The notes under the pieces were generated by a model, which did no database searches, had not been told where the DNA came from, and saw only the letters and a program-made list of their open reading frames with translations. From Bradyrhizobium sp. AZCC 2176 (GTDB lineage Bacteria > Pseudomonadota > Alphaproteobacteria > Rhizobiales > Xanthobacteraceae): a stretch of 64,000 bases of DNA. Positions within the stretch are counted from its first letter, which is position 1, and each line of letters starts with the position of its first letter. The stretch lies in the NCBI RefSeq assembly GCF_036924645.1, contig NZ_JAZHRX010000001.1, forward strand, positions 5,359,501 through 5,423,500, read 5' to 3'. Positions 1 to 8,599 of the stretch are shown here, piece by piece. The position numbers and the translations under genes were made by a program.

Positions 1-53
1 GCAGCAGCGCGCCGCCGGTTACCAAGCGCCTTGAGACGGCGCCGAACATGGGC

Positions 54-1274
54 CTACCGCGCCGGCTTCATGTAATTTGCCAACAGATGGTCGGCGACCT
101 TGCGACCCATCGCATCTCCGACCTCCAGCGAATTGCGGAAATGAATGCCGCCCCAGACGCGCACCTCTTTTTGCTCCTGGGCCATCTGCGCAAAGCTGGT
201 GAATTTGCGTGAAAGGCGCGCGTCGGAAGTATCGGTCGCGACCAAGTCTTCCGTCCCGTTGCCGAAAACAGCTTCCAGAATGCTTCGCGCCGCACCCACG
301 TTGATCCCCGCCTGCGACGGGTATTCCGGATGCATCGGAGTGGTGTTCAGAGGCTGCCAGCCTGCGTCGCGTTCAGTCGCATCGTTGCCGTCCTGGTCGC
401 CGTTGCGGATCGCGGTGATCGGCCGCCAAAAATTGTATTGGAATTTGGCGTCCCAATCGAGGATGAAGCAATTGGCGAAAGCCATCGACATCAGTGCGAA
501 CACGCGCGCGCTTTCCGCCACGGCGAGGTTGTGACGAGCGGAAGCCTGCCTGGCCGCGTGGAACCATGCCGGCCCAAGGTTGGCTTGTGTCCAGAAGCGC
601 ACCGCGTCGGACTGGGCGTCGGTCCGCTTCGTACTTTTCACTCCGCCCATTTCCTTGGTTTCGTTGTAATCGCGCGCGTAAAGCGTGCTGTTGAGGGCCG
701 GGGGCGGAGCCGGACGGAACTGACTGGCGCTGTCCATACCCCACGGTTTGGCCGTCGCATATTGAGGGAAGAGCGGCGACGTGGTCGGCACCCACACGCC
801 AGCCGTGGTGAGCGGGCGATATGTGTCGGGCATGTTTGTCGCGTCGCTCTGACGTTCGGCGAAAATCGCGCCCGCAACTTTTTCGCCTAACTCAATTCCC
901 GCAGCCCGTGAGGGGTTGTCCGGAATGGTTTGCATCGTCTCTGCGAAGGCTACGTCAATCCGCGCCTTCTGGCCGGGATACTGGCGCATGAGAATTTCCC
1001 GGGCAGCCGCCGCTGCGGCGGCCTCGGCCGAGGCGTCCGGGTTAATTGGAGCCTCCGTCATGTAGCGCGAATATCGGTTCTGCACCGAGTTGATCGCGTC
1101 GGACATAGACACGTTGACCATGGCCATGCTGCGCGTCCACGGATTACCGCCCACGTTGACCGCCTTCATCACGTCCATTGCGGTGTTGTTCCAGTCGGTG
1201 ATGACGTCTGCGCGGACCAGTGTATTGGCTGAAATTAGGGTCAGGCCGACGATTGCAGCTTTCAATACGTTCAT
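54..1274 (-). CDS. Vanadium haloperoxidase/PAP2-fold secreted protein
   Basis: This 406-residue protein has a signal-like hydrophobic N-terminus (about residues 4-20) and the vanadium haloperoxidase/acid phosphatase fold in its C-terminal half. Lys and Arg six residues apart (K-x6-R, about residues 280-287, ending FWRP) match the first vanadate-binding pair, and R-x5-H in RVWGGIHF near residue 385 matches the last pair. The central motif, normally PSGH, reads EYPSQAG, so the acid-base His is Ala. I chose the ATG at 1274 because GGAGG lies five bases before it; the frame is open 13 codons further upstream. The fold family is fairly sure. Haloperoxidase activity is doubtful given the lost His. 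The substrate is unknown. Confidence 0.8.
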   Translation of the reverse strand: MNVLKAAIVGLTLISANTLVRADVITDWNNTAMDVMKAVNVGGNPWTRSMAMVNVSMSDAINSVQNRYSRYMTEAPINPDASAEAAAAAAAREILMRQYPGQKARIDVAFAETMQTIPDNPSRAAGIELGEKVAGAIFAERQSDATNMPDTYRPLTTAGVWVPTTSPLFPQYATAKPWGMDSASQFRPAPPPALNSTLYARDYNETKEMGGVKSTKRTDAQSDAVRFWTQANLGPAWFHAARQASARHNLAVAESARVFALMSMAFANCFILDWDAKFQYNFWRPITAIRNGDQDGNDATERDAGWQPLNTTPMHPEYPSQAGINVGAARSILEAVFGNGTEDLVATDTSDARLSRKFTSFAQMAQEQKEVRVWGGIHFRNSLEVGDAMGRKVADHLLANYMKPAR

Positions 1275-1416
1275 CGTTGCCTCCATCGAAAAATTGGATT
1301 TTCGAACTGCCAATGTGGTGTGAATGTACCTCCTTAATCATCTTGTCGTGCGCGCAGCCGCATCCGCGCCTCGTCACGCGAAAGTGTCGCCCAACTGCCA
1401 AGGGTCCATTACAATT

Positions 1417-1453
1417 TTCGCCAAGTAGTCCGACTGCGGCGGTACTTGGCGAA
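1417..1453 (-). terminator. Strong stem-loop after the small secreted-protein gene
   Basis: Perfect 11-bp inverted arms (TTCGCCAAGTA at 1417-1427 and TACTTGGCGAA at 1443-1453) enclose a 15-base loop, nine bases past the stop of the minus-strand gene at 1462-1686. There is no clear T-run, so it may be a factor-dependent terminator or an mRNA 3'-end stabiliser. Confidence 0.5.
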
Positions 1454-1461
1454 GGTCCAGC

Positions 1462-1686
1462 CTATCGCTCAGGCGTGTCCGTTGTCGAAGAAGACATTGC
1501 GGACCAGCGGTCGTCAAAACTCGCAGTCGGGAGCTCGTTCGCGTCGACCGTGAGGCCCTTCGACACAGTCGTGCCGGTGGAGACGACAATACCGTCGGGG
1601 GAGTGCGACCTCATGGTGACGGCGGTTGCGGCAACTGCGAGCAGAGCGACAGCCACGAACCCGGTAATCGTTCGATGCTTCGTCAT
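1462..1686 (-). CDS. Small secreted or membrane-anchored protein, unknown function
   Basis: This 74-residue protein has a basic N-terminus (MTKHR) and a hydrophobic stretch (about residues 8-25) consistent with a signal peptide or single membrane anchor, followed by a Ser/Thr-rich polar tail. A near-perfect Shine-Dalgarno (AGGAGGTCCTG) directly precedes the ATG at 1686, which is the main reason to call it real. It lies between the haloperoxidase-like gene and another small membrane protein, all on the minus strand. I recognise no domain. Confidence 0.6.
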   Translation of the reverse strand: MTKHRTITGFVAVALLAVAATAVTMRSHSPDGIVVSTGTTVSKGLTVDANELPTASFDDRWSAMSSSTTDTPER

Positions 1687-1793
1687 CAGGACCTCCTACT
1701 GTGGTCCCCGAAAAAAAGCCCCTTAGCGTAGGTCACGGGAACTTCGCGAAGGTTCAACAGCAAAACGAGAAGTATGGATTGCGCAAATCCAAA

Positions 1794-2063
1794 CTACTGC
1801 AAGGGAATAAGTTCAGTTGGTAGCGGTCTCTTGCCCTGGGGGCAGCCCGTTCGGCCCCTGAGGGACTGAATCGGAGCTGGAGGCTCGTTGGAATGGTTCG
1901 GATCAGATGCCGATGCCTCGGTTGCGCTCATAAATTCGGCCACGTTCGATGACCATTCCACGTAACTAACAACGGCGAACGCAAGTACGAGCAAGGTGAG
2001 AAGCACGACCGCCACCGTGGTGCCTATTCCCTGCCAATGGATTTGGCTATTGAATAATGGCAT
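1794..2063 (-). CDS. Small single-pass membrane protein, unknown function
   Basis: This 89-residue protein has one strong transmembrane segment (about residues 12-33, rich in V, L and A) and a polar, Pro/Ser-rich C-terminal tail. GGGAGA lies about six bases before the ATG at 2063. No family is recognised. It may belong with the neighbouring small minus-strand gene at 1462-1686, but the 107-base gap does not force an operon. Confidence 0.55.
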   Translation of the reverse strand: MPLFNSQIHWQGIGTTVAVVLLTLLVLAFAVVSYVEWSSNVAEFMSATEASASDPNHSNEPPAPIQSLRGRTGCPQGKRPLPTELIPLQ

Positions 2064-2330
2064 CGCTCGTCTCCCGAAACGGGGCTTGCGACGGCCTTAA
2101 ATCAACTCGCGATTTTCAAATGTGAACTGCCTCACGTCTCACGGTCACTTGAGACAGAACGACGACGTCTTTCTGCTTGGGGCCGTCGCACAATGAGCAA
2201 TCATTCGGGCGGACAAGCTTAATGACAATGCGGATCGCTTGTGCGCAGCCGGCTGACCGGACAGAGCAGCGTGGAAGACGTTTTCCAAAGCAACCGACAA
2301 GCTCGCTTGCAGAACATCCGCTTTGCGCCA

Positions 2331-3641
2331 CTACCGTTCGGCCGCGAACAATCTGACGCTCTCTGTGAGGCCCTTCAGGGAATGACTACCTTCGTCATGA
2401 AACCTGATGTTCGATCCTGCGACAAGATCACGGACTGTATTCGACACCAGAACCTGCCCGGGCTTTGCCATCGTTGCGACACGCGCTGCAATGTGGACCG
2501 CAATGCCGCTCAGATCATCATCGGTCATTTCGACCTCGCCGGTATGAAGGCCGGCCCTTACCTGCAGCCCAAGAGCTTCAACGCCTTCATTGATCGCCAG
2601 AGCGCACCGGATTGATCGAGCCGGCCCGTCAAAGGTTGCCAGGAAGCCGTCTCCCATTGTCCTCACCTCGTGGCCTCTATGTCGCGAAATCTCCCGCCGC
2701 ACGAGCGCGTTGTGCCGATCAAGCACGTCGTGCCATGCGCGATCTCCGATCGTCTCGGCACGCTTGGTTGAGTTCACAATGTCGGTGAACAGAACGGTAG
2801 CAAGCACGCGATCAGATTCGCTTGCGGACCGCGAGCCTGTCAGGAATTCTTCAACCTCATCCAGCACCCGTTCTGTTTCGCCAGTCCACAACATGTGATC
2901 ACTGCCGGGCAGTTCGAGATATTTCGCGTTTGGGATTTGCCGGGCCATGAACCGGCCGGCTTCAACGTTGACGCGAACGTCCCCTTGTCGATGAATAATG
3001 AACGTCGGCACCCGTATCGACGGAAGGATTGGACGAACATCGATTTCGCTGTTCATTCGCATAAGCGCGACGACTGCGGAAGGGCTTGCACCTAGACGTT
3101 CAAAACGGGCCCATGACAGCTTGAACGTCTCATCTGATGCCACGCTGGGAGCGAACAAACGGAGGCTCTCGCCGGTCCCCCAATTTTTTTCCATGCGATC
3201 CAGGGCGGCATCCAGCCTGTCCCGGGGCACAACCCACGAGCTGAAGTGGCCATAGGTACCGTACAGGACCAACGCTCGGGTACGTTCTGGGTAGGTGGCC
3301 GCGAACAAGATTGACATCGCGCCGCCTTCGGAGATGCCGAACAGGGCAGCCTGTTGCGAGCCAACGGCATCCATCACCGCGCGAACATCGTCCATGCGAT
3401 CTTCCAGGGTTGGCACACCAACCGTTCTGTCGGAAAGCCCGGTGCCGCGCTTGTCGAACATGATCAGGCGGGCGAAGGACGCCAATCGGGTCCAAACCCG
3501 CGCACGATAGGGCTCCTCCCAAGCGGCGTCGAGGTTGGAAATGAAACCAGGCACGAAGACGAGGTCGAAGGGCCCTTCGCCGACGACCTGATAGGCGATG
3601 CGAACATCACCGCTCTTTGCGTATTGGGTTTTCGGAACCAT
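2331..3641 (-). CDS. Alpha/beta hydrolase fused to class III adenylate/guanylate cyclase
   Basis: This 436-residue two-domain protein has an N-terminal alpha/beta hydrolase (about residues 10-265). It shows the FDKRGTGLSD segment, the nucleophile elbow GISEGG (Ser about residue 98) and a catalytic-His candidate in GSDHMLW (about residue 248). The C-terminus (about 278-436) is a class III nucleotide cyclase domain: VLFTDIVNST gives the first metal Asp and MGDGFLATF the second. The usual transition-state Asn (VNxAAR) is His (VHIAAR). No signal peptide or membrane segment is seen, so it is probably cytosolic. This architecture recurs in Bradyrhizobium. The expected role is making a cyclic nucleotide under control of ligand binding or hydrolysis in the first domain; neither ligand nor product can be read from the sequence. 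Confidence 0.88.
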   Translation of the reverse strand: MVPKTQYAKSGDVRIAYQVVGEGPFDLVFVPGFISNLDAAWEEPYRARVWTRLASFARLIMFDKRGTGLSDRTVGVPTLEDRMDDVRAVMDAVGSQQAALFGISEGGAMSILFAATYPERTRALVLYGTYGHFSSWVVPRDRLDAALDRMEKNWGTGESLRLFAPSVASDETFKLSWARFERLGASPSAVVALMRMNSEIDVRPILPSIRVPTFIIHRQGDVRVNVEAGRFMARQIPNAKYLELPGSDHMLWTGETERVLDEVEEFLTGSRSASESDRVLATVLFTDIVNSTKRAETIGDRAWHDVLDRHNALVRREISRHRGHEVRTMGDGFLATFDGPARSIRCALAINEGVEALGLQVRAGLHTGEVEMTDDDLSGIAVHIAARVATMAKPGQVLVSNTVRDLVAGSNIRFHDEGSHSLKGLTESVRLFAAER

Positions 3642-4063
3642 TGCACATCACTTCACGTAAAGTGCGTGGCGTGATCGGTGTCCTGGTGAGCAGCTTCGAT
3701 GTGATCTTACCAGTTTGCTGCAGTACGCGGAAGCCAAAACCGCGTAAGCCTGGCCTCAGCATGCGGTAATCGGCTGCTTGCTCAACCAGCTGCTACACAA
3801 GCCAAAACAGGCGACGTTTGCAAAAAAAGAAATCGGCCAGACTCGTGCGGTGCATGGCTCTTGATTCATGCCTTCCGCTAGTCGTGCAACTGATGTAGCC
3901 TAGTCATGAGCTGCCGAGCGGGACGTGCCGAAGTCCCCTTTTTTCTTAGCCGCAGCGTCCGTGCCGTCGGCAGGCGTGCATCGAAATTCAACCGACGTCT
4001 GCGTGTGCGGCCTCCCGTGTGGCTCCGCAGGGACTCCGTATACCAGCAGTTTCGGAGGCCGCG
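3642..4063. other. Divergent intergenic region, no gene seen
   Basis: This stretch of about 420 bases separates the minus-strand hydrolase-cyclase from the plus-strand Bug protein, so it should hold both promoters. Short open frames here lack ribosome binding sites and recognisable sequence. I see no convincing palindrome or repeat. Confidence 0.5.
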
Positions 4064-5032
4064 ATGAACGTTCCGCGCCGTCAATTCCTGCATCTGGCAG
4101 CGGCTGCTGCCACGCTTCCGGCATTATCCCATTTCGCTAGCGCGCAGAGCTACCCGACACGACCGGTGCACCTGCTCGAAGGCTTTGGCGCCGGCGGTGC
4201 ACCCGACATCGTCGCGCGATTGATCGGTCAATCGCTATCGGAGCGCCTTGGACAGTCATTTGTTATCGAGAACCGCAGTGGCGCTACCGGCAACATCGCC
4301 ACTGAGGCAGTCGTGCGGGCATCCCCGGACGGCTACACGCTGCTGTTGGTTGCCACGCCAAATGCGATAAATGCGACCCTGCTCAACCTCAGCTTCGACT
4401 TCATCCGTGATATCGCGCCGATCGCAGGTATCGTTCGCGTGCCCTTGGTCATGGAGGTCCATCCGTCGGTTCCCGCCAAGACAGTCGCGGAGTTCATCGC
4501 CTATGCGAAAGCCAATCCCGGCAAGGTCAATATGGCGTCAGCCGGGACCGGATCTACGACCCATTTGGCCGGCGAAATGTTCAAAACGATGGCCGGCGTC
4601 GATCTCTTTCACGTGCCTTATCGGGGCGCGCAGGTATTTCCTGCCCTTCTCACCGGCGAAGCGCATGTCTACTTTGGCCCGCTACTCTCATCGATCGAAT
4701 ATGTCAGGGCCGGCAATTTCCGCGCCTTGGCGGTAACGACGGTGGCGCGCTCGCCAATATTGCCGGACGTTCCAGCTCTGGGCGAAACGTTGCCCGGTTA
4801 CGAGGTAAGTGCATGGTTCGGCATCGGCGGTCCAAAGCGCACGCCGGAAGAAGTCATCGAAAAGCTGAACAAGGAAGTCAACGTAAGCATCGCCGATCCG
4901 AAACTCCAAGCGCGGCTTGCCAATCTGGGCGGCATGGCCCTTGGCGGATCGCCCGCCGACTTCGCCAAACTGATCTCCGACGAGGTCAAGAAATGGAGCA
5001 GGGTGGTTTTGGCGGCTAATATGAAACGGTGA
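4064..5032 (+). CDS. Bug/TctC-family tripartite tricarboxylate binding protein
   Basis: This 322-residue periplasmic binding protein of the Bug (TctC) family has an RR-type, probably Tat, signal (MNVPRRQFLHLAAAAA, cleaved near AQS). The family hallmarks follow: YPTRPVHL at the mature N-terminus, FGAGGAPDIVAR, ENRSGATGNIAT, PDGYTLL and GTGSTTHLAGEMF. The ATG at 4064 is preceded by GGAGG, so I prefer it to the longer frame opening at 4019. No TctA or TctB membrane subunits are adjacent, so it is an orphan receptor, which is common in this lineage. The ligand is probably a carboxylate but is unknown. Confidence 0.9.
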   Translation: MNVPRRQFLHLAAAAATLPALSHFASAQSYPTRPVHLLEGFGAGGAPDIVARLIGQSLSERLGQSFVIENRSGATGNIATEAVVRASPDGYTLLLVATPNAINATLLNLSFDFIRDIAPIAGIVRVPLVMEVHPSVPAKTVAEFIAYAKANPGKVNMASAGTGSTTHLAGEMFKTMAGVDLFHVPYRGAQVFPALLTGEAHVYFGPLLSSIEYVRAGNFRALAVTTVARSPILPDVPALGETLPGYEVSAWFGIGGPKRTPEEVIEKLNKEVNVSIADPKLQARLANLGGMALGGSPADFAKLISDEVKKWSRVVLAANMKR

Positions 5033-5070
5033 TGAGCAGGGGGGAGCTGCCGAACTACGGATTCGGCCGG

Positions 5071-5110
5071 CCGATGTCCGCTTCGGGGTTCTCTCAATAG
5101 CGGACATTGG
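5071..5110 (+). terminator. Hairpin between Bug protein and acetyltransferase genes
   Basis: ATGTCCGCT (5074-5082) and AGCGGACAT (5099-5107) form a perfect 9-bp stem that extends to about 12 bp with one G-U pair, around a 16-base loop. It sits 39 bases after the Bug gene stop and has no T-run. It could be a terminator or a member of a dispersed palindromic repeat family. Confidence 0.45.
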
Positions 5111-5144
5111 CTCGGCAGGTCCATTTGACTAGCTAGGGGCGCAG

Positions 5145-5600
5145 GTGACGATGGGGGCCGTTTACCGTCGAGCGATGGGCAAGGACGCCGGCGGTCTCTA
5201 CGACATTCGACGACGGTCTATCCTTGAACTCGCGCCTCCAACGATGGCTGCGGCCGAGGCGCAGGGGTGGGCGGCGCGGCTTACGCTCTCCGGAATGGCG
5301 CGAAAGCTGCGTGAACTGGAAATATGGGTTGCCGAGCTGGACGGCGAGATCGTCGGATGGGGGGCCATTCGCGGCGACAGGTTGGAGGGCTTGTATGCGG
5401 CGCCTGAATTCGCCGGGCAGGGCGTAGGCGTCGGATTGCTCGCCATGCTCGAAGGGCTGATGCGCGACCGCGGGTTCCCGTCGGTGCACGCAGAGGCAAG
5501 CACGAACGCCCGCGACTTCTACCTTCGTCGCGGCTACCGGGCGACCGGTCCTCAAACGCCGAAAGGCGCCTGGCCCATCGCGAAAGAACTTCTCGCCTGA
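5145..5600 (+). CDS. GNAT-family N-acetyltransferase
   Basis: This GNAT protein of about 151 residues should transfer acetyl from acetyl-CoA to an unknown amine. Motif A is clear: LEGLYAAPEFAGQGVGVGLLAMLE, split here as beta strand LYAAP and the Q-x-x-G-x-G/A acetyl-CoA loop GQGVGVG. Motif B follows in NARDFYLRRGYRATG. Translation could begin at GTG 5145, five bases after AGGGG, or at ATG 5151 two codons later; the sequence does not decide. It stands alone on the plus strand after a hairpin. Confidence 0.85.
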   Translation: MTMGAVYRRAMGKDAGGLYDIRRRSILELAPPTMAAAEAQGWAARLTLSGMARKLRELEIWVAELDGEIVGWGAIRGDRLEGLYAAPEFAGQGVGVGLLAMLEGLMRDRGFPSVHAEASTNARDFYLRRGYRATGPQTPKGAWPIAKELLA

Positions 5601-5757
5601 AAACAGGGGTCGCAGGAGAATAAGTGCGTCAGGCGGTGGCCAGTTTCGCTGCCCTTTAAGCCGTTCACGGCGCTTGATTTTCGTCGCGCCAGAGGCGACT
5701 TTGGCGCCCGCGCGGCGGGGCTGATCGGAGCCCTGCGCGGAACGGTTTCGGGAGGAT

Positions 5758-6090
5758 ATGTTGGCGGACCATCAGGTGCACGATTTGATGCCGGAAGACG
5801 TCTCCAAGGGGATAGCGGAAGGACGCTATCTTCTGGTCGACGTCCGCGAGCCCAATGAGGTGGCGGTGGAAGCCTACCCGGATGGCGTGGTCGTGCCGCT
5901 CCAAAGCTTCGATCCGGCGCAGATTCCGGATCCGCAGGGCAAGCAGGTGGTTTTCGCCTGCCGTTCAGGCAAGCGCTCGGTGACGGCGTCGCTGGCGGCC
6001 CAGGCGGCGGGCCTTCCCTATGACAAGCATCTGGCCGGCGGCATCATCGGGTGGAAGGCCGCAGGCTTGCCGACCAGAACCGGCGGCTGA
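5758..6090 (+). CDS. Single-domain rhodanese-like protein
   Basis: This 110-residue protein is one rhodanese domain. LLVDVREPNEV is the conserved CH2-like start, and the active-site loop CRSGKRS provides a persulfide-forming Cys at about residue 68, so a sulfurtransferase activity is plausible. No signal peptide is seen, so it is probably cytosolic. GGAGG lies immediately before the ATG. It ends eight bases before the aminotransferase, with which it is probably co-transcribed. The sulfur acceptor is unknown. Confidence 0.88.
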   Translation: MLADHQVHDLMPEDVSKGIAEGRYLLVDVREPNEVAVEAYPDGVVVPLQSFDPAQIPDPQGKQVVFACRSGKRSVTASLAAQAAGLPYDKHLAGGIIGWKAAGLPTRTGG

Positions 6091-6098
6091 TCTCCACC

Positions 6099-7271
6099 AT
6101 GACATCCATGAATAAGGTCTTTGCCGACCTTCCGGTCACCGTGTTCGAGGCCATGTCGCAGGCCGCGCGCGACAACAACGCCATCAATCTCGGCCAGGGC
6201 TTTCCCGACGATCCCGGGCCGGAGGACATCCGCCGCGCCGCGGCTGATGCCACGGTGAACGGCTACAACCAATACCCGTCGATGATGGGCATTCCCGAAC
6301 TGCGGCAGGCGATCGCCGCCCATTACGGACGCTGGCACAAGCTCAGCCTCGATCCGATGACCGAAGTGATGGTGACCTCGGGCGGTACCGAGGCGCTGAC
6401 CGCGTCCATCCTCGCCGTCGTCGAACCGGGCGACGAGGTCGTGGTGTTCCAGCCGGTCTATGACAGCTATCTGCCGATCATCCGCCAGGCTGGCGGCATT
6501 CCGCGCCTGCTGCGGCTCGAGCCGCCGGGCTGGCGGCTGACGGAGGAGATGCTGGCAAGCGTCTTCAATCCCAAGACCAAAGCGGTGCTGTTCAACAATC
6601 CGCTCAATCCGGCCGCCGTCGTCTATTCCCGCGAGGACCTCGAACTGCTGGCGCGGTTCTGCCAGAAGTTCGATACGATCGCGATCTGTGACGAGGTCTG
6701 GGAGCACGTGGTCTTCGACGGCCGCGAGCATATCCCGCTGATCACGGTCCCGGGCATGCGCGACCGAACCATCAAGGTCGGCAGTGCCGGCAAGATCTTT
6801 TCGCTGACGGGATGGAAGGTCGGCTTCGTCTGCGCCGCGCCGCCGCTGTTGCGCGTGGCTGCAAAAGTGCATCAGTTCCTGACCTTCACGACCGCGCCGA
6901 ACCTGCAGGCCGCGGTCGCCTATGGCCTCGGCAAGCCTGACGAATATTTTTACGACATGCGCAAGGAACTGGCGCGGAGCAGGGACCGTTTGACGAAGGG
7001 ATTGGAGAGCATCGGCTTTCCCGTGCTGAAGTCGCAGGGCACGTATTTTCTCACCGTCGACCTGTCGCCGCTCGGTCTCAACGAAACCGACGTCGAGTTC
7101 TGCAAGCGCATCGTGACCGATTATAAAGTCGCCGCGATCCCGGTGTCGGCGTTCTACGAACAGGACGCGGTGACGTCGGTGGTGCGGTTCTGTTTTTCCA
7201 AGAAGGACGAAACGCTGGATACCGCGCTGGAGCGCCTGTCGGACGCGGTGCGCGGCCGCCGCAAGAGGTAG
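6099..7271 (+). CDS. PLP-dependent class I/II aminotransferase
   Basis: This fold-type I aminotransferase of about 390 residues is of the methionine/kynurenine aminotransferase (YbdL/KAT) type. It shows NLGQGFPDDPGP near the start, TSGGTEALTA around residue 100, NNPLNPAAVV, and the PLP-binding Lys in SAGKIFSLTGWKVGF (about residue 230), with the phosphate-binding Arg region near the C-terminus. I use the ATG at 6099; ATG 6108 is equally possible and no strong ribosome binding site separates them. The rhodanese ends just before and the PotF-like gene starts three bases after, so the three probably form an operon. The amino-acid substrate cannot be named. Confidence 0.88.
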   Translation: MTSMNKVFADLPVTVFEAMSQAARDNNAINLGQGFPDDPGPEDIRRAAADATVNGYNQYPSMMGIPELRQAIAAHYGRWHKLSLDPMTEVMVTSGGTEALTASILAVVEPGDEVVVFQPVYDSYLPIIRQAGGIPRLLRLEPPGWRLTEEMLASVFNPKTKAVLFNNPLNPAAVVYSREDLELLARFCQKFDTIAICDEVWEHVVFDGREHIPLITVPGMRDRTIKVGSAGKIFSLTGWKVGFVCAAPPLLRVAAKVHQFLTFTTAPNLQAAVAYGLGKPDEYFYDMRKELARSRDRLTKGLESIGFPVLKSQGTYFLTVDLSPLGLNETDVEFCKRIVTDYKVAAIPVSAFYEQDAVTSVVRFCFSKKDETLDTALERLSDAVRGRRKR

Positions 7272-7274
7272 CAG

Positions 7275-8381
7275 ATGCGCGACCTTCTCCGACGTTCGCT
7301 TGGCCTGATCGGTGCAGCCGCCGTGGCGCTGTCGCTCTCGCCCGCGTGGGCGCAGGAGCGCACGGTGAACTTCTACAACTGGTCGAACTATATGGCACCG
7401 GGGGTGCTGGAAGACTTCACCAAGGAAACCGGCATCAAGGTGGTCTACGACACGTTCGACGCCAACGAGACGCTGGAGACGCGCCTGTTGGCAGGAAAGT
7501 CGGGCTACGACGTCGTGGTGCCAACAGGCTATTTCCTGCAGCGCCAGATCACGGCGAAAGTCTTCCTCAAGCTCGACAAGTCGAAGCTGCCGAACCTCGC
7601 CAACGCCTGGCCGGTGGTGACCAGCCAGCTCGCCACCTATGATCCCGGCAACAATTACGCCGCCAATTACATGTGGGGCACCACGGGCATCGGCTACAAC
7701 GTCAAAACCGCGCAAAAAATTCTCGGGCCGGATGCGAAGATCGATAGCTGGGATATCGTCTTCAAGCCGGAGAACCTCGCCAAGTTCAGGGATTGCGGCA
7801 TCCATATGCTGGACTCCGCCGACGACATTCTGCCCGCAGCGCTCGGCTATCTCGGGATCGATCCGAACTCGACCAAACAGGCCGATCTGGAAAAGGCCGC
7901 CGAGCTCGTCAGCAAGATCAGGCCCAATGTCCGCAAGTTTCATTCCTCGGAATATCTGGGCGCGCTGGCGTCGGGCGAAATCTGCTTCGTGGTCGGATGG
8001 TCGGGCGACGTGATGCAGGCGCGCAGCCGCGCGGCGGAAGCGAAAAACGGCATCGAGATCGGCTACACCATCCCGAAGGAGGGCGCGCAGATGTTCTTCG
8101 ACAATCTGGCGATCCCGGCGGATGCGAAGAATGTCGCGGAAGCCTATGAGCTGATCAACTATCTATACCGCCCGGACGTTGCGGCGAAGAATTCGGACTT
8201 TTTGTCCTACGCCAACGGTAATCTGGCAAGCCAGAAGCTGGTCGATCCGAAGATCCTCAACGACAGGAATATCTACCCGGACGAGGCGACGCAGAAAAAA
8301 CTGTTCGTCATCCAGGCCCGCGACCCGGCGACGCAGCGCATCATTAACCGGCTCTGGACCAGAGTGAAGACCGGGAGGTGA
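7275..8381 (+). CDS. PotF/PotD-like polyamine ABC transporter binding protein
   Basis: This 368-residue periplasmic binding protein has a signal peptide (cleaved after SPAWA, about residue 26). The mature start VNFYNWSNYMAPGVLEDF is characteristic of spermidine/putrescine receptors (PotD/PotF). YDVVVPTGYFLQRQI and MWGTTGIGYNVK are further family segments. The natural ligand is therefore expected to be putrescine or a related polyamine. No PotGHI permease or ATPase genes are nearby, so it must share a transporter encoded elsewhere. It follows the aminotransferase with only three bases between, which hints at a joint role in amine or amino-acid use. Confidence 0.9.
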   Translation: MRDLLRRSLGLIGAAAVALSLSPAWAQERTVNFYNWSNYMAPGVLEDFTKETGIKVVYDTFDANETLETRLLAGKSGYDVVVPTGYFLQRQITAKVFLKLDKSKLPNLANAWPVVTSQLATYDPGNNYAANYMWGTTGIGYNVKTAQKILGPDAKIDSWDIVFKPENLAKFRDCGIHMLDSADDILPAALGYLGIDPNSTKQADLEKAAELVSKIRPNVRKFHSSEYLGALASGEICFVVGWSGDVMQARSRAAEAKNGIEIGYTIPKEGAQMFFDNLAIPADAKNVAEAYELINYLYRPDVAAKNSDFLSYANGNLASQKLVDPKILNDRNIYPDEATQKKLFVIQARDPATQRIINRLWTRVKTGR

Positions 8382-8479
8382 CGGCGGGGCGGCGTCGGGC
8401 TCGCTTGCCACGTCGCTCCCAACAAACTTCTGTTGCCGAAACCCGACACAGAATCTATAGCTCCCTCCGGGAGCATCAC

Positions 8480-8593
8480 ATGACAACCATCCTCACGTTC
8501 TTTTCAACGCGCACGCTGCTGCAGATCATCTTCGTCCTGGGATCGGCTGTCGCGATGAAGGCGTGGAGCCTCGGCTTGCTGTTCGGCGGATAA
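8480..8593 (+). CDS. Possible 37-residue membrane protein
   Basis: This short frame (MTTILTFFSTRT...) is mostly hydrophobic (about residues 11-35) and could be a single-pass membrane peptide. GGGAG lies six bases upstream of the ATG. A palindromic repeat begins seven bases after the stop. The evidence is a plausible ribosome binding site and composition only. Confidence 0.4.
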   Translation: MTTILTFFSTRTLLQIIFVLGSAVAMKAWSLGLLFGG

Positions 8594-8599
8594 GCTTTC

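Noticed and set aside
2116..2331. 71-codon minus-strand frame after the hydrolase-cyclase gene
   Set aside because: It contains CSLCDG and an orderly C-terminus, which made me consider a small zinc protein or a gene remnant, but there is no usable start with a ribosome binding site and no family I recognise.
6018..7943. Minus-strand open frame of 641 codons opposite the aminotransferase and PotF genes
   Set aside because: The translation is His/Arg/Asp-rich without recognisable motifs, and both sense genes have clear catalytic or family motifs. It is an antisense shadow.
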